Counted from the stretch's first letter, positions 15,465-23,812 are shown. The stretch: 64,000 bases of DNA from UBA1429 sp964482225 (GCA_964482225.1 CAYZWT010000014.1:1-64000); one strand, 5' to 3'. Translations and numbers: made by a program. The notes: a model not told the origin generated them from the sequence alone.

Positions 15465-16640
15465 TCAATGCAATCCTGCCAGCGCCGCCCGGATGCGCTC
15501 CACAGCCTTTTCCAGGTTCTCCACCGAGTTGGCGTACGAGAGCCGCAGATAGCCCTCGCCATAGGCGCCAAAGGACGATCCGGAGAGGGTCGCCACCCCC
15601 GCCTTTTGCAGCAAAAGATCCTCGCATTGCGCGCTGGTCAGCCCCGTGGCCTTGATATTGGGGAACACGTAAAAGGCGCCCTTGGGCGTGCGACAGGTGA
15701 TGCCGGGGATGCTGTTTAGCCCCTGGACGATGACATCGCGCCGCCGGTGAAAGGCCGCTGTCATCTCGGCCACCGGCTCCTGGGGGCCGCGCAGCGCCTC
15801 GATGCCGGCCCACTGGGCCGCCGCATTGGTGCACGAGTTCGAGTTCACCATCAGGCGCTCCACCTGGGCGGCCAGGGCCTCGGGCATGACGCCATAGCCC
15901 AGGCGCCAGCCGGTCATGGCGTAGGTCTTGCTAAAGCCGTGCAAGATGATGGTGCGCTCGTGGGTGGACATGCCCGGGTACGAGGCGATGCTGTGGAACG
16001 CGCCTTCATAAAGGATCTGCTCATAGACCTCGTCCGCCAGCACGGGCACATCGTATTGCACGCACAGCTCGGCGATGGCCGCCAGGTCGGCGGGTTCCAG
16101 CACGCCGCCGGTGGGGTTGTGAGGCGAGTTGAGGATGATCAAGGCGGTGCGCTCGTTCACCAACGGGCGTAGCTCGTCCACCTGAAAGCGGAAATCCAGC
16201 TCCTCGCGCAAGGGCAACGGCACCGCCTTGGCCCCGCAAAAATCAATCATGGATTTATAGATGGGGAACCCGGGATCGGGATAGATCACCTCTCTGCCCG
16301 GCTCGGCCAGGGCCAGCAGGGTGTAGAACATGATCGGCTTGGCCCCCGGCGTGATCACCACCTGGGCGGGCGTCATGGCGTGGCCGCGCCGCGCGCCGAG
16401 CTGCTCGGCGATGACCTGGCGCAGCTCGGGGATGCCCTGGGCGGCGGTATAGTGGGTGGCGCCGCCCCGCAAGGCGCGGCAGGCCGCCTCGGTGATGTGG
16501 GCGGGCGTGTCGAAATCGGGCTCCCCGATCTCCAGATGGATCACCTCGCGGCCCTGGGCCTCCAGGGCGCGCGCCTTGACCAACACCTGAAAAGCGGACT
16601 CGGTCCCCAGGCGTGACATGCGTTCGGCCAGTTGCATCAT
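15465..16640 (-). CDS. PLP-dependent class I/II aminotransferase (aspartate aminotransferase-like)
   Basis: 391 residues, standard for AspC/AAT subgroup Ib enzymes. Family features: IHLEIGEPDFDTP near residue 37, HYTAAQGIPELR, the cofactor-binding NSPHNPTGG (Asn), VLADEVYEQILY (Asp/Tyr pair), the Schiff-base lysine in LHGFSKTYAMTGWRLGY, and the C-terminal substrate Arg in GYLRLSYANS. The reaction is transfer of an amino group from glutamate or aspartate to a 2-oxoacid. ATG at 16640 has GAGGGAG upstream; the frame extends to 16700, but across a palindromic repeat. Exact keto acid not predictable. Confidence 0.9.
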   Translation of the reverse strand: MMQLAERMSRLGTESAFQVLVKARALEAQGREVIHLEIGEPDFDTPAHITEAACRALRGGATHYTAAQGIPELRQVIAEQLGARRGHAMTPAQVVITPGAKPIMFYTLLALAEPGREVIYPDPGFPIYKSMIDFCGAKAVPLPLREELDFRFQVDELRPLVNERTALIILNSPHNPTGGVLEPADLAAIAELCVQYDVPVLADEVYEQILYEGAFHSIASYPGMSTHERTIILHGFSKTYAMTGWRLGYGVMPEALAAQVERLMVNSNSCTNAAAQWAGIEALRGPQEPVAEMTAAFHRRRDVIVQGLNSIPGITCRTPKGAFYVFPNIKATGLTSAQCEDLLLQKAGVATLSGSSFGAYGEGYLRLSYANSVENLEKAVERIRAALAGLH

Positions 16641-16667
16641 CTTGCGCTCCCTCGGAATTAACTTGAT

Positions 16668-16687
16668 GGGCGAATACAAGATTCGCC
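16668..16687. repeat. Palindromic repeat GGGCGAATACAAGATTCGCC
   Basis: Same element as at 2569-2589 in the opposite orientation. It sits 28 bp upstream of the aminotransferase start. Confidence 0.7.
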
Positions 16688-16818
16688 GGCACGCATCCAT
16701 CGTGTGCCATCGCGACCATACGGGCGAAGACGAGCTTCACCCGCCTTCTCTGTGGCTTGGCGTCTCTGCGCGAGACCCAAAAGGCGCGCATCGCCCTTTT
16801 TGCCAGGCGAGAGCCCCG

Positions 16819-17946
16819 TCAGCGCCCGCCCGCCAACTCGCCATAGCACGCCAGCAGCCGTTGCGCCGAGGCGCGCCAGGTGAACCGGCGGCACTGCTCG
16901 AACCCCCGGGCGCGCAGCGTCTCTCGCAGCGCGGCATCGTCCAACGCGCGCCAAAGGGCCTCGGCCAGGGCGCCCACATCGGTCGGGGGCGCCAGTAGAG
17001 CGGCCTCGCCCGCCACCTCGGGGATGGACGAGGCCGCAGCGGCCACCACGGGCGTCCCGCAGGCCATCGCCTCCAGCACGGGGATGCCAAAGCCCTCATA
17101 GAGCGAGGGAAAGGCGAACAGCTCGGCGCCGGTATAGAGGGCAGGCAGGTCGCCGTCGTCCACGAAACCGATCAGCAGCACGTCGTCTTGCAGGCCGTGG
17201 GACTCGACCGCCTCGATGATCGGCTCATAGAGCCAGCCGCGCCCCCCGCCGATGACCAACTGGTGGGGGATGCCGCGCTCCTGCCGCAACAGGCGGTACG
17301 CCTCGATCAGCCGCACAAAGTTCTTGCGCGGTTGAAGGGTGCCCAGCCCCAGGATGTAAGGCCGCCGGATGCCATAGCGCCGCCGCGCCGCCGCCACCTC
17401 GGCCTCGGGGCGGGGCGTGAACGCGGGCTCTACCCCGGCGTACACCACGCGGATCTGTTCCTGGGCCACGCCCAGCAGCTCGATCAGGTCGTCGCGGGTG
17501 TTCTCCGAATCAGCCAGCACCAGATCGGCCCGCTCGATGGAGCGGGGCACGGCGTTCAGCAGGTAACGCAGCAGGGGCGGCGAGAAACACTCGGGATAGC
17601 GCAGGAACGAAAGATCGTGGATGGTGAGGGCCGCGCGGGCGCGCCGCACCGGCGGCAGCACGAAATCGGGCGAGTGGAACAGGTCCAGCGGGCCGGTGAA
17701 CCACTCGACGGGTAGCGGCAGGCGCAACCTCTGCCAGAGGATGGCCAGGTGCCGGTCGCTGAGGGGCAGGGCGCGCTGGTGGAAATTGGCGGGCCAGGGT
17801 CGCGGGTCGGGGTCGCGCCCGGCGCTGAACAGCACATAGGGCGTCTCCTGATCCAGCTCGGCCAGGGCGCGGATCAGCCCCCGGGTATAGCGCCCGATGC
17901 CGGCGCCCTGGCGCACAGCGGCGGTATAGTCAATCCCGATGCGCAT
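16819..17946 (-). CDS. Glycosyltransferase family 4 (GT-B)
   Basis: 375 residues. Retaining GT-B transferase that moves a hexose from a nucleotide sugar onto a lipid- or protein-linked glycan. The N-terminal Rossmann half begins MRIGIDYTAAVRQGAGIGRYTRGL, a pattern typical of mannosyltransferase-like members; the C-terminal half has LGLGTLQPRKNFVRLIEAY and the donor-binding signature PSLYEGFGIPVLEAMACGTPVV (E-x7-E). ATG at 17946 overlaps the gtrA stop (TGATG), so translation is coupled. It is the last of four genes in a surface-glycan operon. Confidence 0.9.
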   Translation of the reverse strand: MRIGIDYTAAVRQGAGIGRYTRGLIRALAELDQETPYVLFSAGRDPDPRPWPANFHQRALPLSDRHLAILWQRLRLPLPVEWFTGPLDLFHSPDFVLPPVRRARAALTIHDLSFLRYPECFSPPLLRYLLNAVPRSIERADLVLADSENTRDDLIELLGVAQEQIRVVYAGVEPAFTPRPEAEVAAARRRYGIRRPYILGLGTLQPRKNFVRLIEAYRLLRQERGIPHQLVIGGGRGWLYEPIIEAVESHGLQDDVLLIGFVDDGDLPALYTGAELFAFPSLYEGFGIPVLEAMACGTPVVAAAASSIPEVAGEAALLAPPTDVGALAEALWRALDDAALRETLRARGFEQCRRFTWRASAQRLLACYGELAGGR

Positions 17947-18395
17947 CACTTGACCTTTCGATAGGTCCACACGCGGTTGACGCCAAAGTTCCAGAACAGC
18001 ACGACTCCGATGGCGATGGCCTTGGCCAGGTTATAACCCCAGGGGCCCCAGGCGTCGAACACATAGGCCGAAAGGGACAAAAAGATCGCCTGGTTGATCA
18101 AGTAGCCCGCCACATTGACCAGCAGGAATTGGCCCAACTGGGGGCCGATGGGGTCGCTCTTGGTCTCGGGATAGGTCCACAGGCGGTTCCAGGTAAAGTT
18201 GCTCAGCACGGCAGCGAAAAAGGAAAAGGTGTTGGCCAGCCACTTGGGCAGACCGAACACCTGGATGCCCAGGTTCAACAGAGAGAAATCCACCAGCGCG
18301 CCGATGGCGCCCACGACGCTAAATTTGCCAAAGCGGATCAGCTCGGCGCGATTCGCATCCATCAGGGTGCGCAACTGGCGCGGCAATGAGATCAT
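17946..18395 (-). CDS. GtrA family membrane protein
   Basis: 149 residues with four hydrophobic segments (about 22-42, 47-68, 85-105, 115-138). GtrA-family proteins help flip or transfer lipid-linked glucose or similar sugars across the membrane for surface polysaccharide modification. RFGKFSVVGAIGALVDFSLLNL at the start and NRLWTYPE / FGVNRVWTYRKVK are family hallmarks. The start ATG overlaps the O-antigen ligase stop by 4 nt (ATGA), and its stop overlaps the next start, so the operon is tightly packed. Confidence 0.9.
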   Translation of the reverse strand: MISLPRQLRTLMDANRAELIRFGKFSVVGAIGALVDFSLLNLGIQVFGLPKWLANTFSFFAAVLSNFTWNRLWTYPETKSDPIGPQLGQFLLVNVAGYLINQAIFLSLSAYVFDAWGPWGYNLAKAIAIGVVLFWNFGVNRVWTYRKVK

Positions 18396-19861
18396 CGGGG
18401 TTCGTCCATCCTGGGTTGCGTGGCGGGCAAAGGAACCACGAGCATACCCAGGATCATGGCAACCAGCAAATAGAGATCCTGGACGTAGAGGTTGTCCACG
18501 GCGCTGTGCACCAGCAGGTGGCCGAGCATGCCCAGGGCGCCCAGGGCCAGGGCGCGGGGCCAGGGCCCTGCCGCGCGGGTGCGCCGCCAGGCCAGGGCCA
18601 AAGCGCTGGCCAACAGGGTCAGGTAGGCGGCCAGCCCCAGCAGGCCGGTCTCGGCCAGGGTGTGCAGGTAATAGTTGTGGGCGTGGCCCAGTGGGTCCTG
18701 CCAGCGGGGCAGGGCCACCTCCGGATACACGACGGCATACTGGCCGATGCCCACCCCCAGCCAGGGCGAGCGCGAGAACATCTGCCAGGCGGCGTCCCAG
18801 TGGGCCAGCCGCTCGATGATGGCAAAGTTGTCGTCGTCAATCTCCACCAGGGCCAGGTCCTGGCCCAGATAGGCGGTGGTGTTGTCCAGGCGGGCCAGGT
18901 ACGAGGTGGGCGCCAGAGGCCCCCAGATGGGCAGGGTGGCCAGCAGAAGCAGGGCGACGCCCAAGAACGCGGGCCAGGCCCGGCGCGCCAGGGCCAGCGC
19001 CGCCAATCCCGCGCCCGCGATAAGGCCCAGGAGCGCCCCCCGCGACCAGCTCATCACCAGGGCCGCCGCCATGATTGCGCCGGCGGCCAGGGCCAGGGGC
19101 CAAAGCAACCGGTCAACCAGGGCGGGACGCCCCGCAGGGCGCAGCCAGGCGCGCCATTGGGTCAGGGCGATGGCATAGGCCAGGGGCAGCAGCAGCCCCA
19201 GATAGCCGCCATACGGGTTGGGCTGGGCAAAGGTGCCATAGGCGCGCATATAGCTGCCAAAGAGCAGGAATCCCCGGGGGCCCACGCGAAAGAGGAACTG
19301 GTAGATGCCCAGGAGCCCCTGGGCCAGGCCGCCCAGCAGCAGAAACAGGGCCAGCCAGCGCCGCTGGGCCCAAGAGACCCGCCCGGCGACATAGAGAAAC
19401 AGCGCGGTGAACTCGATCCACTTGAGCAGCTCGCTCAGAGCCGGGGGCAACGCCTGGGCGCGCAATAGCGAGAGGGCCATGACACCCACCAGCGCCAGGG
19501 CGGCCCAGGCCAGCCGCGAGCGGCCCACCCGCAGGTCGCGCAGGGCCAGGCTCTGCAACGCCCAGGCGCCCAAAAAGGTGATGAACACCAATTGGGCGGC
19601 GCTGGCGGCGAACCCGCCCAGGTTGATGGTGCGCAGCGAGCCAAAGGGGACGGCGATGGCCAGGGCATAGAGCGCCAAGGTGGGGCGACGCAACAGGAGC
19701 ACACCGCCTGCCCCGCCAAAGACCAGCAGCAGCGCCAGGGTCAGCGGCGCGCGCGCCATAAACACCCCCAGGGCCAGCAGCGTGCCCAGGGCCAGCGCAG
19801 CGCGCAAGGCATCGGCTATACGGCGCGCCGGGCGAGGCCAGGGCAGAGACGCGCCGGTCAC
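18392..19861 (-). CDS. O-antigen ligase family protein (Wzy_C)
   Basis: 489 residues, about 11-12 hydrophobic segments. The Wzy_C signature is in the C-terminal third: LGVGIGQYAVVYPEVALP, then GHAHNYYLHTLAETGLLGL, the conserved periplasmic loop with its His and the following helix. Proteins of this family join polysaccharide chains to a lipid or protein acceptor, or polymerise repeat units. GTG at 19861 starts 2 nt after the stop of the epimerase gene; no strong ribosome site is visible, so coupling is likely. Whether it is a ligase or polymerase cannot be told from sequence. Confidence 0.87.
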   Translation of the reverse strand: MTGASLPWPRPARRIADALRAALALGTLLALGVFMARAPLTLALLLVFGGAGGVLLLRRPTLALYALAIAVPFGSLRTINLGGFAASAAQLVFITFLGAWALQSLALRDLRVGRSRLAWAALALVGVMALSLLRAQALPPALSELLKWIEFTALFLYVAGRVSWAQRRWLALFLLLGGLAQGLLGIYQFLFRVGPRGFLLFGSYMRAYGTFAQPNPYGGYLGLLLPLAYAIALTQWRAWLRPAGRPALVDRLLWPLALAAGAIMAAALVMSWSRGALLGLIAGAGLAALALARRAWPAFLGVALLLLATLPIWGPLAPTSYLARLDNTTAYLGQDLALVEIDDDNFAIIERLAHWDAAWQMFSRSPWLGVGIGQYAVVYPEVALPRWQDPLGHAHNYYLHTLAETGLLGLAAYLTLLASALALAWRRTRAAGPWPRALALGALGMLGHLLVHSAVDNLYVQDLYLLVAMILGMLVVPLPATQPRMDEPR

Positions 19862-19862
19862 C

Positions 19863-20816
19863 CTACGCCTCGCTCTGAACGCGCGGCCGGAAATAGGCGA
19901 TGGTCTGCGCCAGCCCCTCTTCCAAGGGCACCCGGGGCTCCCAGCCCAGCAGGGCGCGGGCCTTGGTGATGTCGGGCTGGCGGGTCTGGGGGTCGTCCTG
20001 GGTGCGCGCGTCCTGCGGGGTCACCAGCACGATCTCCGAGTCGCTGCCGGTCAGCGCGATCACCAGTTTAGCCAGGCCCAGGATGGTGATCTCGCCCGGG
20101 TTGCCCAGGTTGACGGGGTACACCTCATCGGACATCAGCAAGCGATAGAGCCCTTCGATCAGGTCAGAGACGTAGCAAAAGCTGCGGGTGCGCGAGCCAT
20201 CGTCATACACGGTCAAGGGCTCGCCCTGGAGCGCCTGGCGGATGAAATTCGGCACCACGCGCCCATCGTGGAGGCGCATGCGCGGCCCATAGGTGTTGAA
20301 AATACGCGCGATGCGGGTTTGCAGGCCGTGGGCCTGGTGATAGGCCATGGTCAGGGCCTCGCCAAAGCGTTTGGACTCGTCATAGACGCCGCGCGGCCCC
20401 ACGGGGTTCACGTTGCCCCAATAGCTCTCGGGCTGGGGATGCACCAGCGGATCGCCGTACACCTCCGAGGTGGAGGCCAGCAAAAAGCGCGCCCCCTTGG
20501 CCCGCGCCAGCCCCAGGGCGTGATAGACGCCCAGGGCGCCCACCTTGAGGGTCTGGATGGGCATCTGCAAATAGTCCACGGGGCTGGGGAGCGAGGCGAG
20601 ATGCAGGATGGCGTCCAGCGGGCCGTCCACATGGATCGGCTCGTTGACATCGTGGTGAACAAAGGCAAAGCGGGGCTGCTGGCGCAGGTGGGCCAGGTTA
20701 TCCAGGCTGCCGGTGATCAGGTTGTCCATGGCGAGCACGCTATCGCCGCGAGATAGCGCCAGGTCACTCAGGTGCGAGCCGATGAATCCGGCGCCGCCGG
20801 TGATGAGCACACGCAT
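19863..20816 (-). CDS. NAD-dependent nucleotide-sugar epimerase/decarboxylase (UDP-glucuronate decarboxylase-like)
   Basis: 317 residues, extended short-chain dehydrogenase. MRVLITGGAGFIGSHL opens with the GxxGxxG loop; ASTSEVYGDPLVHPQPESYWGNVNPVGPRGVYDESKR holds the catalytic Ser/Tyr-x3-Lys; IARIFNTYGPRM and SRTRSFCYVSDLIEGL are strongly typical of UDP-xylose synthase (UXS), which turns UDP-glucuronate into UDP-xylose. I start at the ATG at 20816 (GGGGG site) because upstream codons lie on the promoter. First gene of the glycan operon, it supplies an activated sugar, probably a pentose. Confidence 0.87.
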   Translation of the reverse strand: MRVLITGGAGFIGSHLSDLALSRGDSVLAMDNLITGSLDNLAHLRQQPRFAFVHHDVNEPIHVDGPLDAILHLASLPSPVDYLQMPIQTLKVGALGVYHALGLARAKGARFLLASTSEVYGDPLVHPQPESYWGNVNPVGPRGVYDESKRFGEALTMAYHQAHGLQTRIARIFNTYGPRMRLHDGRVVPNFIRQALQGEPLTVYDDGSRTRSFCYVSDLIEGLYRLLMSDEVYPVNLGNPGEITILGLAKLVIALTGSDSEIVLVTPQDARTQDDPQTRQPDITKARALLGWEPRVPLEEGLAQTIAYFRPRVQSEA

Positions 20817-20847
20817 CGAGAGCCCCCTTGCCGATGGGATATGCGCC

Positions 20848-20876
20848 AGTATAGCGCAGCGCCCAGGGCGGGTCAA
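20848..20876 (-). promoter_or_regulatory. Promoter of the surface-glycan operon
   Basis: Minus strand: -35 TTGACC (20871-20876), 17-bp spacer, -10 TATACT (20848-20853). Predicted start near 20841, leader about 25 nt. It should drive all four genes down to 16819. Confidence 0.75.
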
Positions 20877-20991
20877 AGGCCGGGCAGGGCCGGGTGTCCG
20901 GTATCAGTTCAGCTTCAAGGGGGCGAGTTCCTAACTGATCAGGAAGTGGTGCCAATATCCTACAAGCGGTGAGCACACAGCCTCGCTGTGG

Positions 20992-21017
20992 ACGCATACA
21001 TGCGTCTAGCGTCAGTT
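20992..21017 (+). repeat. 26-bp dispersed repeat, copy 2
   Basis: Exact copy of 2519-2544, same orientation. Confidence 0.75.
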
Positions 21018-21057
21018 CTGCAAATACATGTTTAATACATTTTTCTATTGTTTTATG

Positions 21058-21085
21058 GTAGGGGCGCGGCATGCCGCGCCCCTAC
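21058..21085. repeat. Perfect 28-bp palindrome, GTAGGGGCGCGGCATGCC core
   Basis: Every base pairs with its mirror. The 22-bp core is identical to that of the palindrome at 10534-10563. Confidence 0.85.
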
Positions 21086-21087
21086 AA

Positions 21088-21106
21088 GGCGGGCGAGACG
21101 CCCGCC
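21088..21106. repeat. REP-like hairpin GGCGGGCG-AGA-CGCCCGCC
   Basis: 8-bp arms and a 3-nt loop, two bases after the preceding palindrome. A degenerate relative lies at 60709-60730. Confidence 0.65.
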
Positions 21107-21193
21107 CACGAAGGTTTGCCGCCGCCGTCCGTGGCGTGTTGGCCGCTTGCGCAATTCCGAGCCAGCGCCTGTCCGCGCCTCTCGTGGCCCTGT

Positions 21194-21201
21194 GGTATAA
21201 T
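21194..21201 (+). promoter_or_regulatory. Extended -10 promoter of the FemAB gene
   Basis: GG preceded by TGTGG and then TATAAT (21196-21201), 35 nt before the ATG. No -35 box is recognisable at 16-18 bp, which fits an extended -10 type. Confidence 0.5.
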
Positions 21202-21235
21202 GCCCCCAGTGTGAGCGAGCGCGATGGGAGGCGCC

Positions 21236-22279
21236 ATGCGCATTGTGGATTCCATTGATACAGGGCTAGACGAGGCGACCTGGGATCGTTTCGTCGCCAG
21301 CGATCCTGAGGGCCATCTGTTGCAGACCTGGGGCTGGGGCGCGCTCAAGGGCGCCTTTGGCTGGAGCCCCCTGCGGGTGGCCGTCGAGCAGGATGGGGCG
21401 TTGCTCGCCGGGGCCCAGGTGCTCTACCGGCGGTTCGGCCCCCTGGCCCTGGGCTATATCCCCAAGGGCCCGGTGCTCCCCTCACGGGACGCCCAAGCGC
21501 TGGAATTGCTCTGGCGCGCCATCCGCCAGCGCTCGCGGCGCCTGCGCGCCGTGGCCCTCAAGGTGGAGCCCGAATGGCGCGATGATGACCCTGGGCGACA
21601 TGCCTGGCTGCGCGGGCAGGGCTTTTGCCCCAGCGCCAACACCATCCAGCCCCGCCGCACCATCCTCCTGGATCTGCGACCGAAGGAGGACGAGATCCTG
21701 GCGCGCATGAAGAGCAAGTGGCGCTACAACATCCGCCTCTCGGAGCGGCGCGGTGTAACCGTGCGCCAGGTGGGGCGCGAGGGGCTGCCCGCCTTTTACG
21801 ACCTGATGCGCATCACCGGCGAGCGAGACGGGTTCGGCGTTCACAGCTATGCCTATTATGAAAAGGCCCTGGAGCTATTCCAGCCCCAGGGCCGCGCCGC
21901 ACTCTTGATGGCCTATTACGAGGGCGAACCCCTGGCGGGCCTGATGCCCTATGCGTTCAACGGCCAGGCCTGGTATATGTATGGCGCATCGAGCAATCGC
22001 CGCCGCGAGCTGATGCCCAACCACCAGCTTCAATGGCGCGCCATGCAGTGGGCGCGGGCACAGGGCTGCACCCAGTATGACCTGTGGGGCATCGCCGATG
22101 AGGACCCGGATGCGGCCACTGCCGATCTGGGCGGCGTGCAACGCTTCAAAGAGGGGTTTGGCGGCCAGGTGGTACGCTATGTGGGGGCCTATGACCTGGC
22201 GTATGCGCGCCTGCTGCACCGGCTGCTGGAGCGGGCCTGGGCCTGGCGCCGCTCGCGCGGCCAGGCGGCGGATAGCTAG
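21236..22279 (+). CDS. FemAB-type peptidyltransferase (lipid II bridge-forming family)
   Basis: 347 residues made of two GNAT-like halves. WDRFVASDPEGHLLQTWGWGALKGAFGWSP near the start is the conserved FemA/FemX opening; RRTILLDLRPKEDEILARMKSKWRYNIRLSERRGV in the middle is the donor-tRNA region, and MYGASSNRRRELMPNHQLQWRAMQWARAQGCTQYDLWGI the family C-terminal signature, ending in RFKEGFGGQ. Such enzymes add amino acids from aminoacyl-tRNA to lipid II or other acceptors. The start ATG at 21236 follows GGGAGG; an upstream in-frame ATG overlaps that site. Which amino acid is transferred is unknown. Confidence 0.88.
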   Translation: MRIVDSIDTGLDEATWDRFVASDPEGHLLQTWGWGALKGAFGWSPLRVAVEQDGALLAGAQVLYRRFGPLALGYIPKGPVLPSRDAQALELLWRAIRQRSRRLRAVALKVEPEWRDDDPGRHAWLRGQGFCPSANTIQPRRTILLDLRPKEDEILARMKSKWRYNIRLSERRGVTVRQVGREGLPAFYDLMRITGERDGFGVHSYAYYEKALELFQPQGRAALLMAYYEGEPLAGLMPYAFNGQAWYMYGASSNRRRELMPNHQLQWRAMQWARAQGCTQYDLWGIADEDPDAATADLGGVQRFKEGFGGQVVRYVGAYDLAYARLLHRLLERAWAWRRSRGQAADS

Positions 22280-22297
22280 CTCTCTGCCGCAAATGCC

Positions 22298-22333
22298 AAG
22301 AGGCGAGACCGGGTTGGTCTCGCCTCTCTTTTC
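22298..22333 (+). terminator. Intrinsic terminator of the FemAB gene
   Basis: AGAGGCGAGACC pairs with GGTCTCGCCTCT around GGGTT, followed by CTTTTC. It sits between convergent genes and may also stop gapA transcripts. Confidence 0.75.
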
Positions 22334-22358
22334 AGCCAGCTAGTGCGATGGGTGCGGG

Positions 22359-23372
22359 CTAGAGGCCCCGCTTGCCCATGTACGCGACGAGGTCGGCCAC
22401 GCGGTTCGAGTAGCCCCACTCGTTGTCGTACCAGCTCACGACCTTGACCATGTTGCCGGCGATCACGCTGCACGAATCCGCATCAATGATGCTGGAGCGG
22501 GTGTCGCCCAGGAAATCGGTCGAGACCAGAGGATCGTGGGATACGCCCAGGATACCCTTCATGGGGCCGGCGGCGGCCTCGTCAAAGGCAGCGATCAGCT
22601 CTTCGAGCACGCAATCGCGGCTCAGCTCGGCCACAAAGTCCACGATCGAGACCGTGGGGGTGGGCACGCGCAGGGCCATGCCATCGAACTTGCCCTTGAG
22701 CTCGGGGATCACCAGCGCCACGGCGCGGGCCGCGCCGGTGGAGGTCGGGATGATGTTCAGGGCGGCAGCGCGGGCGCGACGCGGGTCCGAGTGCGGCGTG
22801 TCGTGCAGGCGCTGGTCGCCGGTATAGGCGTGTACCGTGGTCATCAGGCCCTTGACGATGCCCCAGCCGTCGTTGACGACCTTGGCAGCGGGGGCCAGGC
22901 AGTTGGTGGTGCACGAGGCGTTGGAGATGATCACGTGGTTGGCGGGATCATACAGGCCCTCGTTGACGCCCAGGACAATGGTGATGTCCTCGCCCTTGGC
23001 GGGGGCGCTGATGATCACCTTTTTGGCGCCGGCGTCAATGTGCGCCCTGGCCTTGTCGGCATCGGTGTAGAATCCGGTGGATTCGATCACCACATCCACG
23101 CCCAGCTCGCCCCAGGGCAGGTCGGCGGGGTTGCGCTCGGCGGCAAAGTGAACCTTCTGGCCGTTGACCAAAAGGCCGCCCTCAGTCTCCTCGACGGTGC
23201 CGGGGAAGCGGCCATAGATCGAGTCGTACTGGAGGAGCAAGCGAAAACTCTTGGGGGGAAAGAGGTCGTTGACGCCAACGACCTGCATCTCATCGGCATA
23301 GTTGGCCACCATCGCCTTGAACACCTGGCGTCCAATGCGTCCAAAGCCGTTGATGCCTACTCGGATTGTCAT
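22359..23372 (-). CDS. gapA: Glyceraldehyde-3-phosphate dehydrogenase, type I
   Basis: 337 residues. Glycolytic enzyme making 1,3-bisphosphoglycerate with NAD and phosphate. GINGFGRIGRQVFKA (6-20) is the cofactor loop, catalytic Cys154 is in SNASCTTNCLAP, His follows in HAYTGDQRLHD, the substrate phosphate loop is TGAARA, and the C-terminus has SWYDNEWGYSNRV. ATG at 23372 has AAAGGAGACC upstream; the frame reads further back without a ribosome site. A 16-bp palindrome overlaps its probable promoter and may be an operator. It faces the FemAB gene. Confidence 0.95.
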   Translation of the reverse strand: MTIRVGINGFGRIGRQVFKAMVANYADEMQVVGVNDLFPPKSFRLLLQYDSIYGRFPGTVEETEGGLLVNGQKVHFAAERNPADLPWGELGVDVVIESTGFYTDADKARAHIDAGAKKVIISAPAKGEDITIVLGVNEGLYDPANHVIISNASCTTNCLAPAAKVVNDGWGIVKGLMTTVHAYTGDQRLHDTPHSDPRRARAAALNIIPTSTGAARAVALVIPELKGKFDGMALRVPTPTVSIVDFVAELSRDCVLEELIAAFDEAAAGPMKGILGVSHDPLVSTDFLGDTRSSIIDADSCSVIAGNMVKVVSWYDNEWGYSNRVADLVAYMGKRGL

Positions 23373-23687
23373 GTCGGTCTCCTTTCGTATCCCTGGAGTC
23401 GTATAACGGGTTTCTGTCGGCGCCGACAGTGTGTTCTGCGGCGAGATGGCCCGCGTACACAAGAGCGGAAAAACCCGCACCCTAAGGGCCATGCTCACAG
23501 GACTGCCTTGTCTGCGCCAGCAGTCTACAGCCATATCGAGTATAGCGGATGTGCAGAGGGCTGTCAAAGCATTCGAGCAGCGAGCAGTGACAGCGCATCT
23601 GCCGGATGCCGCGCCCCTTACCGCGGGCCTTGTTGCCAGGGCAGGAGGCTGCGAGTGAACGAGGTGAACGAAAGCGGGCTCGTGCGA
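23373..23687. other. Upstream region of gapA
   Basis: Besides the gapA promoter and palindrome (23401-23429), I see no gene, repeat or RNA in these 315 bases. Confidence 0.5.
23401..23429 (-). promoter_or_regulatory. gapA promoter overlapped by a 16-bp palindromic operator
   Basis: Minus strand -10 TTATAC (23401-23406), 17-bp spacer, -35 CTGTCG (23424-23429). The perfect palindrome CTGTCGGC-GCCGACAG (23414-23429) covers the -35 and the adjoining spacer, the usual place for a repressor site. The protein that binds it is unknown. Confidence 0.5.
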
Positions 23688-23716
23688 TTGACGGGGCCAA
23701 GCGGCTATGGTAGACT
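23688..23716 (+). promoter_or_regulatory. Promoter of the tRNA-CAU gene
   Basis: -35 TTGACG (23688-23693), 17-bp spacer, -10 TAGACT (23711-23716); predicted start near 23723. Confidence 0.75.
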
Positions 23717-23739
23717 CTGGCCTGCCAGTGTGCGCGTCC

Positions 23740-23812
23740 GGGCCCATAGCTCAGTGGTTAGAGCAACCGGCTCATAACCGGTCGGTCCCTGGTTCGAACC
23801 CAGGTGGGCCCA
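23740..23812 (+). tRNA. tRNA with anticodon CAU (Met or lysidine-type Ile2)
   Basis: 73 nt folding into a complete cloverleaf: acceptor GGGCCCA/TGGGCCC, D-arm GCTC...GAGC with loop AGTGGTTA, anticodon arm ACCGG-CTCATAA-CCGGT (anticodon CAT), variable loop CGGTC, T-arm CCTGG-TTCGAAC-CCAGG, discriminator A. CCA is not encoded. The D-loop, variable loop and C4-G69/C5-G68 pairs are more like bacterial tRNA-Ile2, whose C34 is changed to lysidine by TilS, than elongator tRNA-Met; I leave it open. It is not the initiator, since the first pair is G-C and the anticodon stem lacks the three G-C pairs. A T-rich run follows at once. Confidence 0.92.

Larger units (their letters stand above)
20817..21235. 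other. Intergenic region rich in repeats between divergent genes
   Basis: It carries the glycan-operon promoter, the 26-bp repeat (20992-21017), two GC-rich palindromes (21058-21085, 21088-21106) and the -10 element of the FemAB gene. No protein gene is supported. Confidence 0.65.

Noticed and set aside
22359..23747. Extended GAPDH frame with about 125 extra N-terminal residues
   Set aside because: GAPDH begins at MTIRVGINGFGRIG with a good ribosome site; the extension covers the promoter and the tRNA promoter.
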